DNA from: Antedon mediterranea
Taxonomy: Eukaryota; Echinodermata; Crinoidea; Comatulida; Antedonidae
Direction: 5' to 3'
DNA length: 64,000 nt
Assembly (NCBI RefSeq): GCF_964355755.1
Contig: NC_092680.1
Coordinates: 12,007,001 to 12,071,000 of the forward strand
Shown: piece by piece, positions 25,757 through 37,540 of the stretch
Layout: every line of letters begins with the position of its first letter
How positions within the stretch are numbered: the first letter of the stretch is position 1
Translations under genes and position numbers: made by a program
Notes under the pieces: generated by a model
Seen by the model: only the letters and a program-made list of their open reading frames with translations
What the model was told of the DNA's origin: nothing
The model's database searches: none

Positions 25757-26564
25757 TGTTAACAAGTTTTTTCGAAAATCACAAAATGGTCTAAAACGTC
25801 TTCAAATGCGATTTGAAGCTATTCTGTACACTTTGAAGTTTTTTGTCAAAAAGTTTTCTTGAAATGCTCAAAATGGTCTAAAACGTTTTTATATACCATA
25901 TTAAGCTATTTTGTGCACTTTGATGTTTTTTCTTGAAAAGTTTTATCGAAATGCTCAAAATGGTCTGAAACGGTTTCTATTGTGATTTTAAGCACTTTGA
26001 TGATTTTGTGTAACCAAGTTTCATCGAAATGTACAAAATGGTCTAAAACGTCTCCAAATGCGATTTGAAGCTTTTCTAAGCACTTTGGTGTTTTTATGTT
26101 AACAAGTTTTTTCGAAAATCACGAAATGGTCTAAAATGTCTCCAAATGCGATTTGAAGATATTCTGAGCACTTTGGTGTTTTTATGTTAAAAAGTTTTTT
26201 CGAAAATCACAAAATGGTCTAAAACGTCTCCAAATGCGATTTGAAGCTCTTCTGTACACTTTGATGTTTTGTGTGAAAAAGTTTTTTCGAAATTCTCAAA
26301 ATGGTCTAAAACGTTTTTAAATACGATATTAAGCTGTTTTGTGCACTTTGATGATTTGTGTGAAAAGTTTTAACGAAATGCTCAAAATGGTCAAAAACGG
26401 TTTCTAATGTGATTTTAAGCACTTTGATGTTTTTGTGTAACCAAGTTTTTTCAAAAATCACAAAATGGTCTAAAACGTCTCCAAATGCGATTTGAAGCTT
26501 TTCTAAGCACTTTTGTGTTTTTATTTTAACAAGTTTTTTCGAAAATCACAAAATGGTCTAAAAC

Positions 26565-29079
26565 GTCTCCAAATGCGATTTGAAGATATTCTGAGCACTT
26601 TGGTGTTTTTATGTTAAAAAGTTTTTTCGAAAATCACAAAATAGTCTAAAACGTCTCCAAATGCGATTTGAAGCTATTCTGTACACTTTGATGTTTTGTG
26701 TGAAAAAGTTTTGTCGAAATGCTCAAAATGGTCTAAAACGTTTTTAAAACGATATTAAGCTATTTGGTGCTCTTTGATGTTTTTGTGTAACCAAGTTTCA
26801 TCGAAAATCACAAAATGGTCTAAAACGTCTCCAAATGCGATTTGAAGCTTTTCTAAGCACTTTGGTGTTTTTATGTTAACAAGTTTTTTCGAAAATCACG
26901 AAATGGTCTAAAATGTCTCCAAATGCGATTTGAAGATATTCTGAGCACTTTGGTGTTTTTATGTTAACAAGTTTTTTCGAAAATCACAAAATGGTCTAAA
27001 ACGTCTTCAAATGCGATTTGAAGCTATTCTGTACACTTTGATGTTTTGTGTGAAAAATTTTGGTCGAAATGCTCAAAATGGTCTAAAACGTTTTTAAATA
27101 CGATATTAAGCTATTTTGTGATCTTTGATGTTTTTGTGTGAAAAGTTTTATCGAAATGCTCAAAATGGTCTAAAACGGTTTCTATTGTGATTTTAAGCAC
27201 TTTGATGATTTTGTGTAACCAAGTTTCATCGAAATGTACAAAATGGTCTAAAACGTCTCCAAATGCGATTTGAAGCTATTCTAAGTACTTTTGTGTTTTT
27301 ATGTTAACAAGTTTTTTCGAAAATCACAAAATGGTCTAAAACGTCTTCAAATGCGATTTGAAGCTATTCTGTACACTTTGATGTTTTGTGTGAAAAAGTT
27401 TTGTCGAAATGCTCAAAATGGTCTAAAACGTTTTTAAATACGATATTAAGCTATTTTGTGCTCTTTGATGTTTTTGTGTAACCAAGTTTCATCGAAAATC
27501 ACAAAATGGTCTAAAACGTCTTCAAATGCGATTTGAAGCTATTCTGTACACTTTGATGTTTTGTGTGAAAAAGTTTTGTCAAAATGCTCAAAATGGTCTA
27601 AAACGTTTTTAAAACGATATTAAGCTATTTTGTGCTCTTTGATGTTTTTGTGTAACCAAGTTTCATCGAAAATCACAAAATCGTCTAAAACGTCTCCAAA
27701 TGCGATTTGAAGCTTTTCTAAGCACTTTGGTGTTTTTATGTTAACAAGTTTTTTCGAAAATCACGAAATGGTCTAAAATGTCTCCAAATGCGATTTGAAG
27801 ATATTCTGAGCACTTTGATGTTTTTGGGTGAAAAGTTTTATCGAAATGCTCAAAATGGTCTAAAACGGTTTCTAATGCGATTTGAAGCTATTCTGTACAC
27901 TTTGAAGTTTTTTGTGAAAAAATTTTCTCGAAATGCTCAAAATGGTCGAAAACGTTTTTAAATACGATATTAAGCTATTTTGTGATCTTTGATGTTTTTG
28001 TGTGAAAAGTTTTATCAAAATGCTCAAAATGGTCTGAAACGGTTTCTAATGCGATTTGAAGCTATTCTGTACACTTTGAAGTTTTGTGTGAAAAAGTTTT
28101 CTCGAAATGCTCAAAATGGTCTAAAACGTTTTTATATACCATATTAAGCTATTCTGTACACTTTGATGTTTTGTGTGAAAAAGTTTTGTCGAAATGCTCA
28201 AAATGGTCTAAAACGTTTTTAAAACGATATTAAGCTATTTTGTGCTCTTTGATTTTTTTGTGTAACCAAGTTTCATCGAAAATCACAAAATGGTCTAAAA
28301 CGTCTCCAAATGCGATTTGAAGCTTTTCTAAGCACTTTGGTGTTTTTATGTTAACAAGTTTTTTCGAAAATCACGAAATGGTCTAAAATGTCTCCAAATG
28401 CGATTTGAAGATATTCTGAGCACTTTGATGTTTTTGTGTGAAAAGTTTTATCGAAATGCTTAAAATGGTCTAAAACGGTTTCTAATGCGATTTGAAGCTA
28501 TTCTGTACACTTTGAAGTTTTTTGTGAAAAAGTTTTCTCGAAATGCTCAAAATGGTCTAAAACGTTTTTATATACCATATTAAGCTATTTTGTGCACTTT
28601 TATGTTTTGTGTGAAAAAGTTTTGTCGAAATTCTCAAAATGGTCTAAAACGTTTTTAAATACGATATTAAGCTGTTTTGTGCACTTTGATGATTTGTGTG
28701 AAAAGTTTTAACGAAATGCTCAAAATGGTCAAAAACGTTTTCTAATGTGATTTTAAGCACTTTGATGTTTTTGTGTAACAAAATTTTTTCAAAAATCACA
28801 AAATGGTCTAAAACGTCTCCAAATGCGATTTGAAGCTTTTCTAAGCACTTTTGTGTTTTTATGTTAACAAGTTTTTTCGAAAATCACAAAATGGTCTAAA
28901 ACGTCTCCAAATGCGATTTGAAGATATTCTGAGCACTTTGGTGTTTTTATGTTAAAAAGTTTTTTCGAAAATCACAAAATAGTCTAAAACGTCTCCAAAT
29001 GCGATTTGAAGCTATTCTGTACACTTTGATGTTTTGTGTGAAAAAGTTTTGTCGAAATGCTCAAAATGGTCTAAAACGT
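26565..29079 (+). repeat. Second copies of 24845-25756 and 21990-24340
   Basis: The interval is the downstream partner of two overlapping duplicates (offsets 1720 and 4739), so its history includes at least two exchange events. From 27459 it is also the partner of 15255-17930. Private changes include tttttgggtg near 27822, tggtcgaaaacg at 27943 and aaatgcttaaaatgg near 28455. The last two reappear at 32753 and 33265. Confidence 0.7.
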
Positions 29080-31310
29080 TTTTAAAACGATATTAAGCTA
29101 TTTTGTGATCTTTGATGTTTTTGTGTAACCAAGTTTCATCGAAAATCACAAAATGGTCTAAAACGTCTCCAAATGCGATTTGAAGCTTTTCTAAGCACTT
29201 TGGTGTTTTTATGTTAACCAGTTTTTTCGAAAATCACGAAATGGTCTAAAATGTCTCCAAATGCGATTTGAAGATATTCTGAGCACTTTGGTGTTTTTAT
29301 GTTAAAAAGTTTTTTCGAAAATCACAAAATGGTCTAAAACGTCTCCAAATACGATTTGAAGCTCTTCTGTACACTTTGATGTTTTGTGTGAAAAAGTTTT
29401 GTCGGAATGCTCAAAATGGTCTAAAACGTTTTTAAATATGATATTAAGCTGTTTTGTGCACTTTAATGATTTGTGTGAAAAGTTTTAACGAAATGCTCAA
29501 AATGGTCTAAAACGGTTTCTAATGTGATTTTAAGCACTTTGATGTTTTTGTGTAACCAAGTTTTTTCGAAAATCACAAAATGGTCTAAAACGTCTCCAAA
29601 TGCGATTTGAAGCTTTTCTAAGCACTTTGGTGTTTTTATGTTAACAAGTTTTTTCGAAAATCACAAAATGGTCTAAAACGTCTCCAAATGCGATTTGAGG
29701 ATTTTCTGAGCACTTTGGTGTTTTTATGTTAAAAAGTTTTTTCGAAAATCACAAAATGGTCTAAAACGTCTCAAAATGCGATTTGAAGCTATTCTGTACA
29801 CTTTGATGTTTTGTGTGAAAAAGTTTTGTCGAAATGCTCAAAATGGTCTAAAACGTTTTTAAAACGATATTAGGCTATTTTGTGCTCTTTGATGTTTTTG
29901 TGTAACCAAGTTTCATCGAAATCAACAAAATGGTCTAATACGTCTCCAAATGCGATTTGAAGCTTTTCCAAGCACTTTGCTGTTTTTATGTTAACAAGTT
30001 TTTTCGAAAATCACAAAATTGTCTAAAACGTCTTCAAATGCGATTTGAAGCTCTTCTGTACACTTTGATGTTTTGTGTGAAAAAGTTTTGTCGGAATGCT
30101 CAAAATGGTCTAAAACGTTTTTAAATATGATATTAAGCTGTTTTGTGCACTTTAATGATTTGTGTGAAAAGTTTTATCGAAATGCTCCAAATGGTCTAAA
30201 ACGGTTTCTATTGTGATTTTAAGCACTTTGATGATTTTGTGTAACCAAGTTTCATCGAAATGTACAAAATGGTCTAAAACTTCTCCAAATGCGATTTGAA
30301 GCTATTCTAAGTACTTTTGTGTTTTTATGTTAACAAGTTTTTTCGAAAATCACAAAATGGTCTAAAACGTCTTCAAATGCGATTTGAAGCTATTCTGTAC
30401 ACTTTGATGTTTTGTGTGAAAAAGTTTTGTCGAAATGCTCAAAATGGTCTAAAACGTTTTTAAATACGATATTAAGCTATTTTGTGATCTTTGATGTTTT
30501 TGTGTGAAAAGTTTTATCGAAATGCTCAAAATGGTCTGAAACGGTTTCTAATGCGATTTGAAGCTATTCTGTACACTTTGAAGTTTTTTGTGAAAAAGTT
30601 TTCTCGAAATGCTCAAAATGGTCTAAAACGTTTTTATATACCATATTAAGCTATTTTGTACACTTTGATGTTTTTTGTGAAAAGTTTTATCGAAATGCTC
30701 AAAATGGTCTAAAACGGTTTCTATTGTGATTTTAAGCACTTTGATGATTTTGTGTAACCAAGTTTCATCGAAATGTACAAAATGGTCTAAAACGTCTCCA
30801 AATGCGATTTGAAGCTATTCTAAGTACTTTTGTGTTTTTATGTTAACAAGTTTTTTCGAAAATCACAAAATGGTCTAAAACGTCTTCAAATGCGATTTGA
30901 AGCTATTCTGTACACTTTGATGTTTTGTGTGAAAAAGTTTTGTCGAAATGCTCAAAATGGTCTAAAACGTTTTTAAATACGATATTAAGCTATTTTGTGA
31001 TCTTTGATGTTTTTGTGTGAAAAGTTTTATCGAAATGCTCAAAATGGTCTAAAACGGTTTCTATTGTGATTTTAAGCACTTTGATGATTTTGTGTAACCA
31101 AGTTTCATCGAAATGTACAAAATGGTCTAAAACGTCTCCAAATGCGATTTGAAGCTATTCTAAGTACTTTTGTGTTTTTATGTTAACAAGTTTTTTCGAA
31201 AATCACAAAATGGTCTAAAACGTCTTCAAATGCGATTTGAAGCTATTCTGTACACTTTGATGTTTTGTGTGAAAAAGTTTTGTCGAAATGCTCAAAATGG
31301 TCTAAAACGT
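28150..31310 (+). repeat. Block duplicated at offset 13,669 (partner 41819-44980)
   Basis: About 3.16 kb matches 41819-44980. Anchors are gatttttttg at 28251/41920, the variant aaccag at 29216/42885 and taggct (normally taagct) at 29871/43540. One base of indel near 30150 makes the offset 13,670 afterwards (gctccaaatgg at 30184/43854). It ends where copy 1 has tttttaaatacg and copy 2 tttttaaaacg. Confidence 0.8.
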
Positions 31311-31735
31311 TTTTAAATACGATATTAAGCTATTTTGTGATCTTTGATGTTTTTGTGTGAAAAGTTTTATCGAAATGCTCCAAATGGTCTAAAACGGTTT
31401 CTATTGTGATTTTAAGCACTTTGAAAATTTTGTGTAACCAAGTTTCATCGAAATGTACAAAATGGTCTAAAACTTCTCCAAATGCGATTTGAAGCTATTC
31501 TAAGTACTTTTGTGTTTTTATGTTAACAAGTTTTTTCGAAAATCACAAAATGGTCTAAAACGTCTTCAAATGCGATTTGAAGCTATTCTGTACACTTTGA
31601 TGTTTTGTGTGAAAAAGTTTTGTCGAAATGCTCAAAATGGTCTAAAACGTTTTTAAATACGATATTAAGCTATTTTGTGATCTTTGATGTTTTTGTGTGA
31701 AAAGTTTTATCGAAATGCTCAAAATGGTCTGAAAC
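30716..31735 (+). repeat. Three tandem 340-bp tetramer HORs (D-E-B-C)
   Basis: Copies are 30716-31055, 31056-31395 and 31396-31735, each 340 bp. In the first, D is 30716-30793 (78 bp, ggtttctattgtg), E is 30794-30881 (88 bp, with attctaagtac), B is 30882-30968 (87 bp, with ctgtacac) and C is 30969-31055 (87 bp, with gtgatctttg). The same 340-bp step is seen between 2654 and 2994 and in many other places. Confidence 0.9.
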
Positions 31736-31908
31736 GGTTTCTAATGCGATTTGAAGCTATTCTGTACACTTTGAAGTTTTTTGTGAAAAAGTTTTCTCGA
31801 AATGCTCAAAATGGTCTAAAACGTTTTTATATACCATATTAAGCTATTTTGTGCACTTTGATGTTTTTTGTGAAAAGTTTTATCGAAATGCTCAAAATGG
31901 TCTAAAAC
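31396..31908 (+). repeat. 513-bp hexamer HOR (D-E-B-C-H-G)
   Basis: The tetramer at 31396-31735 is extended by H (31736-31822, 87 bp, ggtttctaatgcg with actttgaagttt) and G (31823-31908, 86 bp, gtttttatatacc), giving 513 bp before the next D at 31909. The same 513-bp spacing separates D monomers at 2141 and 2654. 513 bp is also the size of two indels between the large duplicates at 36-40 kb and 45-51 kb. Confidence 0.9.
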
Positions 31909-32739
31909 GGTTTCTATTGTGATTTTAAGCACTTTGATGATTTTGTGTAACCAAGTTTCATCGAAATGTACAAAATGGTCTAGAACGTCTCCAAATGCGA
32001 TTTGAAGCTATTCTAAGTACTTTTGTGTTTTTATGTTAACAAGTTTTTTCGAAAATCACAAAATGGTCTAAAACGTCTTCAAATGCGATTTGAAGCTATT
32101 CTGTACACTTTGATGTTTTGTGTGAAAAAGTTTTGTCGAAATGCTCAAAATGGTCGAAAACGTTTTTAAATACGATATTAAGCTATTTTGTGATCTTTGA
32201 TGTTTTTGTGTGAAAAGTTTTATCGAAATGCTCAAAATGGTCTAAAACGGTTTCTATTGTGATTTTAAGCACTTTGATGATTTTGTGTAACCAAGTTTCA
32301 TCGAAATGTACAAAATGGTCTAAAACGTCTCCAAATGCGATTTGAAGCTATTCTAAGTACTTTTGTGTTTTTATGTTAACAAGTTTTTTCGAAAATCACA
32401 AAATGGTCTAAAACGTCTCCAAATGCGATTTGAAGCTATTCTGTACACTTTGATGTTTTGTGTGAAAAAGTTTTGTCGAAATGCTCAAAATGGTCTAAAA
32501 CGTTTTTAAAACGATATTAAGCTATTTTGTGCTCTTTGATGTTTTTGTGTAACCAAGTTTCATCGAAAATCACAAAATGGTCTAAAACGTCTCCAAATGC
32601 GATTTGAAGCTTTTCTAAGCACTTTGGTGTTTTTATGTTAACAAGTTTTTTCGAAAATCACGAAATGGTCTAAAACGTCTCCAAATGCGATTTGAAGCTA
32701 TTCTGTACACTTTGATGTTTTGTGTGAAAAAGTTTTGTC

Positions 32740-33540
32740 GAAATGCTCAAAATGGTCGAAAACGTTTTTAAATACGATATTAAGCTATTTTGTGATCTTT
32801 GATGTTTTTGTGTGAAAAGTTTTATCAAAATGCTCAAAATGGTCTGAAACGGTTTCTAATGCGATTTGAAGCTATTCTGTACACTTTGAAGTTTTGTGTG
32901 AAAAAGTTTTCTCGAAATGCTCAAAATGGTCTAAAACGTTTTTATATACCATATTAAGCTATTCTGTACACTTTGATGTTTTGTGTGAAAAAGTTTTGTC
33001 GAAATGCTCAAAATGGTCTAAAACGTTTTTAAAACGATATTAAGCTATTTTGTGCTCTTTGATTTTTTTGTGTAACCAAGTTTCATCGAAAATCACAAAA
33101 TGGTCTAAAACGTCTCCAAATGCGATTTGAAGCTTTTCTAAGCACTTTGGTGTTTTTATGTTAACAAGTTTTTTCGAAAATCACGAAATGGTCTAAAATG
33201 TCTCCAAATGCGATTTGAAGATATTCTGAGCACTTTGATGTTTTTGTGTGAAAAGTTTTATCGAAATGCTTAAAATGCTCTAAAACGGTTTCTAATGCGA
33301 TTTGAAGCTATTCTGTACACTTTGAAGTTTTTTGTGAAAAAGTTTTCTCGAAATGCTCAAAATGGTCTAAAACGTTTTTATATACCATATTAAGCTATTT
33401 TGTGCACTTTTATGTTTTGTGTGAAAAAGTTTTGTCGAAATTCTCAAAATGGTCTAAAACGTTTTTAAATACGATATTAAGCTGTTTTGTGCACTTTGAT
33501 GATTTGTGTGAAAAGTTTTAACGAAATGCTCAAAATGGTC
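32740..33540 (+). repeat. Block copied from 27930-28730 (offset 4810)
   Basis: About 0.8 kb lies between the two 3004-offset copies. It matches 27930-28730 through tggtcgaaaacg (27943/32753) and aaatgctt-aaaatg (28451/33261 region). One change is private: aaaatgctctaaaacgg at about 33275, where the partner has aaaatggtc. The 3004-bp pair is therefore not a simple tandem repeat: a different block separates its copies. Confidence 0.7.
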
Positions 33541-35676
33541 TGAAACGGTTTCTAATGCGATTTGAAGCTATTCTGTACACTTTGAAGTTTTTTGTGAAAA
33601 AGTTTTCTCGAAATGCTCAAAATGGTCTAAAACGTTTTTATATACCATATTAAGCTATTTTGTACACTTTGATGTTTTTTGTGAAAAGTTTTATCGAAAT
33701 GCTCAAAATGGTCTAAAACGGTTTCTATTGTGATTTTAAGCACTTTGATGATTTTGTGTAACCAAGTTTCATCGAAATGTACAAAATGGTCTAAAACGTC
33801 TCCAAATGCGATTTGAAGCTATTCTAAGTACTTTTGTGTTTTTATGTTAACAAGTTTTTTCGAAAATCACAAAATGGTCTAAAACGTCTTCAAATGCGAT
33901 TTGAAGCTATTCTGTACACTTTGATGTTTTGTGTGAAAAAGTTTTGTCGAAATGCTCAAAATGGTCTAAAACGTTTTTAAATACGATATTAAGCTATTTT
34001 GTGATCTTTGATGTTTTTGTGTGAAAAGTTTTATCGAAATGCTCAAAATGGTCTAAAACGGTTTCTATTGTGATTTTAAGCACTTTGATGATTTTGTGTA
34101 ACCAAGTTTCATCGAAATGTACAAAATGGTCTAAAACGTCTCCAAATGCGATTTGAAGCTATTCTAAGTACTTTTGTGTTTTTATGTTAACAAGTTTTTT
34201 CGAAAATCACAAAATGGTCTAAAACGTCTTCAAATGCGATTTGAAGCTATTCTGTACACTTTGATGTTTTGTGTGAAAAAGTTTTGTCGAAATGCTCAAA
34301 ATGGTCTAAAACGTTTTTAAATACGATATTAAGCTATTTTGTGATCTTTGATGTTTTTGTGTGAAAAGTTTTATCGAAATGCTCCAAATGGTCTAAAACG
34401 GTTTCTATTGTGATTTTAAGCACTTTGAAAATTTTGTGTAACCAAGTTTCATCGAAATGTACAAAATGGTCTAAAACTTCTCCAAATGCGATTTGAAGCT
34501 ATTCTAAGTACTTTTGTGTTTTTATGTTAACAAGTTTTTTCGAAAATCACAAAATGGTCTAAAACGTCTTCAAATGCGATTTGAAGCTATTCTGTACACT
34601 TTGATGTTTTGTGTGAAAAAGTTTTGTCGAAATGCTCAAAATGGTCTAAAACGTTTTTAAATACGATATTAAGCTATTTTGTGATCTTTGATGTTTTTGT
34701 GTGAAAAGTTTTATCGAAATGCTCAAAATGGTCTGAAACGGTTTCTAATGCGATTTGAAGCTATTCTGTACACTTTGAAGTTTTTTGTGAAAAAGTTTTC
34801 TCGAAATGCTCAAAATGGTCTAAAACGTTTTTATATACCATATTAAGCTATTTTGTGCACTTTGATGTTTTTTGTGAAAAGTTTTATCGAAATGCTCAAA
34901 ATGGTCTAAAACGGTTTCTATTGTGATTTTAAGCACTTTGATGATTTTGTGTAACCAAGTTTCATCGAAATGTACAAAATGGTCTAGAACGTCTCCAAAT
35001 GCGATTTGAAGCTATTCTAAGTACTTTTGTGTTTTTATGTTAACAAGTTTTTTCGAAAATCACAAAATGGTCTAAAACGTCTTCAAATGCGATTTGAAGC
35101 TATTCTGTACACTTTGATGTTTTGTGTGAAAAAGTTTTGTCGAAATGCTCAAAATGGTCGAAAACGTTTTTAAATACGATATTAAGCTATTTTGTGATCT
35201 TTGATGTTTTTGTGTGAAAAGTTTTATCGAAATGCTCAAAATGGTCTAAAACGGTTTCTATTGTGATTTTAAGCACTTTGATGATTTTGTGTAACCAAGT
35301 TTCATCGAAATGTACAAAATGGTCTAAAACGTCTCCAAATGCGATTTGAAGCTATTCTAAGTACTTTTGTGTTTTTATGTTAACAAGTTTTTTCGAAAAT
35401 CACAAAATGGTCTAAAACGTCTCCAAATGCGATTTGAAGCTATTCTGTACACTTTGATGTTTTGTGTGAAAAAGTTTTGTCGAAATGCTCAAAATGGTCT
35501 AAAACGTTTTTAAAACGATATTAAGCTATTTTGTGCTCTTTGATGTTTTTGTGTAACCAAGTTTCATCGAAAATCACAAAATGGTCTAAAACGTCTCCAA
35601 ATGCGATTTGAAGCTTTTCTAAGCACTTTGGTGTTTTTATGTTAACAAGTTTTTTCGAAAATCACGAAATGGTCTA
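33519..35676 (+). repeat. Block duplicated at offset 3004, copy 2
   Basis: Second copy of 30515-32672, carrying the same rare variants. From 33.8 to 35.6 kb it also shares an offset of 9473 bp with 43.8-45.05 kb (gctccaaatgg at 34381/43854, ctccaaatgc at 35421/44894). The match to copy 1 ends where this copy continues gtctccaaatgcgatttg then aagatattctg, and copy 1 continues aagctattctg. Confidence 0.82.
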
Positions 35677-36494
35677 AAATGTCTCCAAATGCGATTTGAA
35701 GATATTCTGAGCACTTTGGTGTTTTTATGTTAAAACGTTTTTTCGAAAATCACAAAATGGTCTAAAACGTCTCCAAATGCGATTTGAAGCTCTTCTGTAC
35801 ACTTTGATGTTTTGTGTGAAAAAGTTTTGTCGAAATGCTCAAAATGGTCTAAAACGTTTTTAAATACGATATTAAGCTGTTTTGTGCAGTTTGATGATTT
35901 GTGTGAAAAGTTTTATCGAAATGCTCAAAATGGTCTAAAACGGTTTCTAATGCGATTTGAAGCTATTCTGTACACTTTGATGTTTTGTGTGAAAAAGTTT
36001 TGTCGAAATTCTCAAAATGGTCTAAAACGTTTTTAAATACGATATTAAGCTGTTTTGTGCACTTTGATGATTTGTGTGAAAAGTTTTAACGAAATACTCA
36101 AAATGGTCAAAAACGGTTTCTAATGTGATTTTAAGCACTTTGATGTTTTTTTGTAACCAAGTTTTTTCGAAAATCACAAAATGGTCTAAAACGTCTCCAA
36201 ATGCGATTTGAAGCTTTTCTAAGCACTTTGGTGTTTTTATGTTAACAAGTTTTTTCGAAAATCACAAAATGGTCTAAAACCTCTCCAAATGCGATTTGAG
36301 GATATTGTGAGCACTTTGGTGTTTTTATGTTAAAAAGTTTTTTCGAAAATCACAAAATGGTCTAAAACGTCTCCAAATGCGATTTGAAGCTATTCTGTAC
36401 ACTTTGATGTTTTGTGTGAAAAAGTTTTGTCGAAATGCTCAAAATGGTCTAAAACGTTTTTAAAACGATATTAAGCTATTTTGTGCTCTTTGAT

Positions 36495-37540
36495 GTTTTT
36501 GTGTAACCAAGTTTCATCGAAATCAACAAAATGGTCTAAAACGTCTCCAAATGCGATTTGAAGCTTTTCTAAGCACTTTGGTGTTTTTATGTTAACAAGT
36601 TTTTTCGAAAATCACAAAATGGTCTAAAACGTCTCCAAATGCGATTTGAAGCTCTTCTGTACACTTTGATGTTTTGTGTGAAAAAGTTTTGTCGAAATTC
36701 TCAAAATGGTCTAAAACGTTTTTAAATACGATATTAAGCTGTTTTGTGCACTTTGATGATTTGTGTGAAAAGTTTTAACGAAATGCTCAAAATGGTCAAA
36801 AACGGTTTCTAATGTGATTTTAAGCACTTTGATGTTTTTGTGTAACCAAGTTTTTTCGAAAATCACAAAATGGTCTAAAACGTCTCCAAATGCGATTTGA
36901 AGCTTTTCTAAGCACTTTGGTGTTTTTATGTTAACAAGTTTTTTCGAAAATCACAAAATGGTCTAAAACGTCTCCAAATGCGATTTGAAGATATTCTGAG
37001 CACTTTGGTGTTTTTATGTTAAAAAGTTTTTTCGAAAATCACAAAATAGTCTAAAACGTCTCCAAATGCGATTTGAAGCTATTCTGTACACTTTGATGTT
37101 TTGTGTGAAAAAGTTTTGTCGAAATGCTCGAAATGGTCTAAAACGTTTTTAAATACGATATTAAGCTATTTTGTGATCTTTGATGTTTTTGTGTGAAAAG
37201 TTTTATCGAAATGCTCAAAATGGTCTAAAACGGTTTCTAATGCGATTTGAAGCTATTCTGTACACTTTGAAGTTTTGTGTGAAAAAGTTTTCTCGAAATG
37301 CTCAAAATGGTCTAAAACGTTTTTATATACCATATTAAGCTATTTTGTGGACTTTGATGTTTTTTGTTAAAAGTTTTATCGAAATGCTCAAAATGGTCTA
37401 AAACGGTTTCTATTGTGATTTTAAGTACTTTGATGATTTTGTGTAACCAAGTTTCATCGAAATGTACAAAATGGTCTAAAACGTCTCCAAATGCGATTTG
37501 AAGCTATTCTAAGTACTTTTGTGTTTTTATGTTAACAAGT
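36495..37540 (+). repeat. Block also duplicated at offset 23,751 (partner 60246-61291)
   Basis: About 1 kb matches 60246-61291. The tgtggactttg variant is at 37349 and 61100, and points at 36601 and 37090 agree. The distal copy has gtgaacagtttt where this one has gttaaaagtttt. Ends were judged only roughly. Confidence 0.62.

Larger units (their letters stand above)
30515..32672 (+). repeat. Block duplicated at offset 3004, copy 1
   Basis: About 2.16 kb recurs at 33519-35676. Private variants match one for one: gctccaaatgg at 31377/34381 (followed by the ctttgaaaattttgtg variant in both), tctagaacg with tagaac at 31981/34985, and tggtcgaaaacg at 32151/35155. The block is rich in the 340-bp tetramer and 513-bp hexamer. 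Confidence 0.85.

Noticed and set aside
30515-35676. Simple 3004-bp tandem duplication
   Set aside because: The two copies match over only about 2.16 kb. The remaining 0.85 kb between them comes from a different block (27.93-28.73 kb), so it is a spaced, not a direct, duplication.
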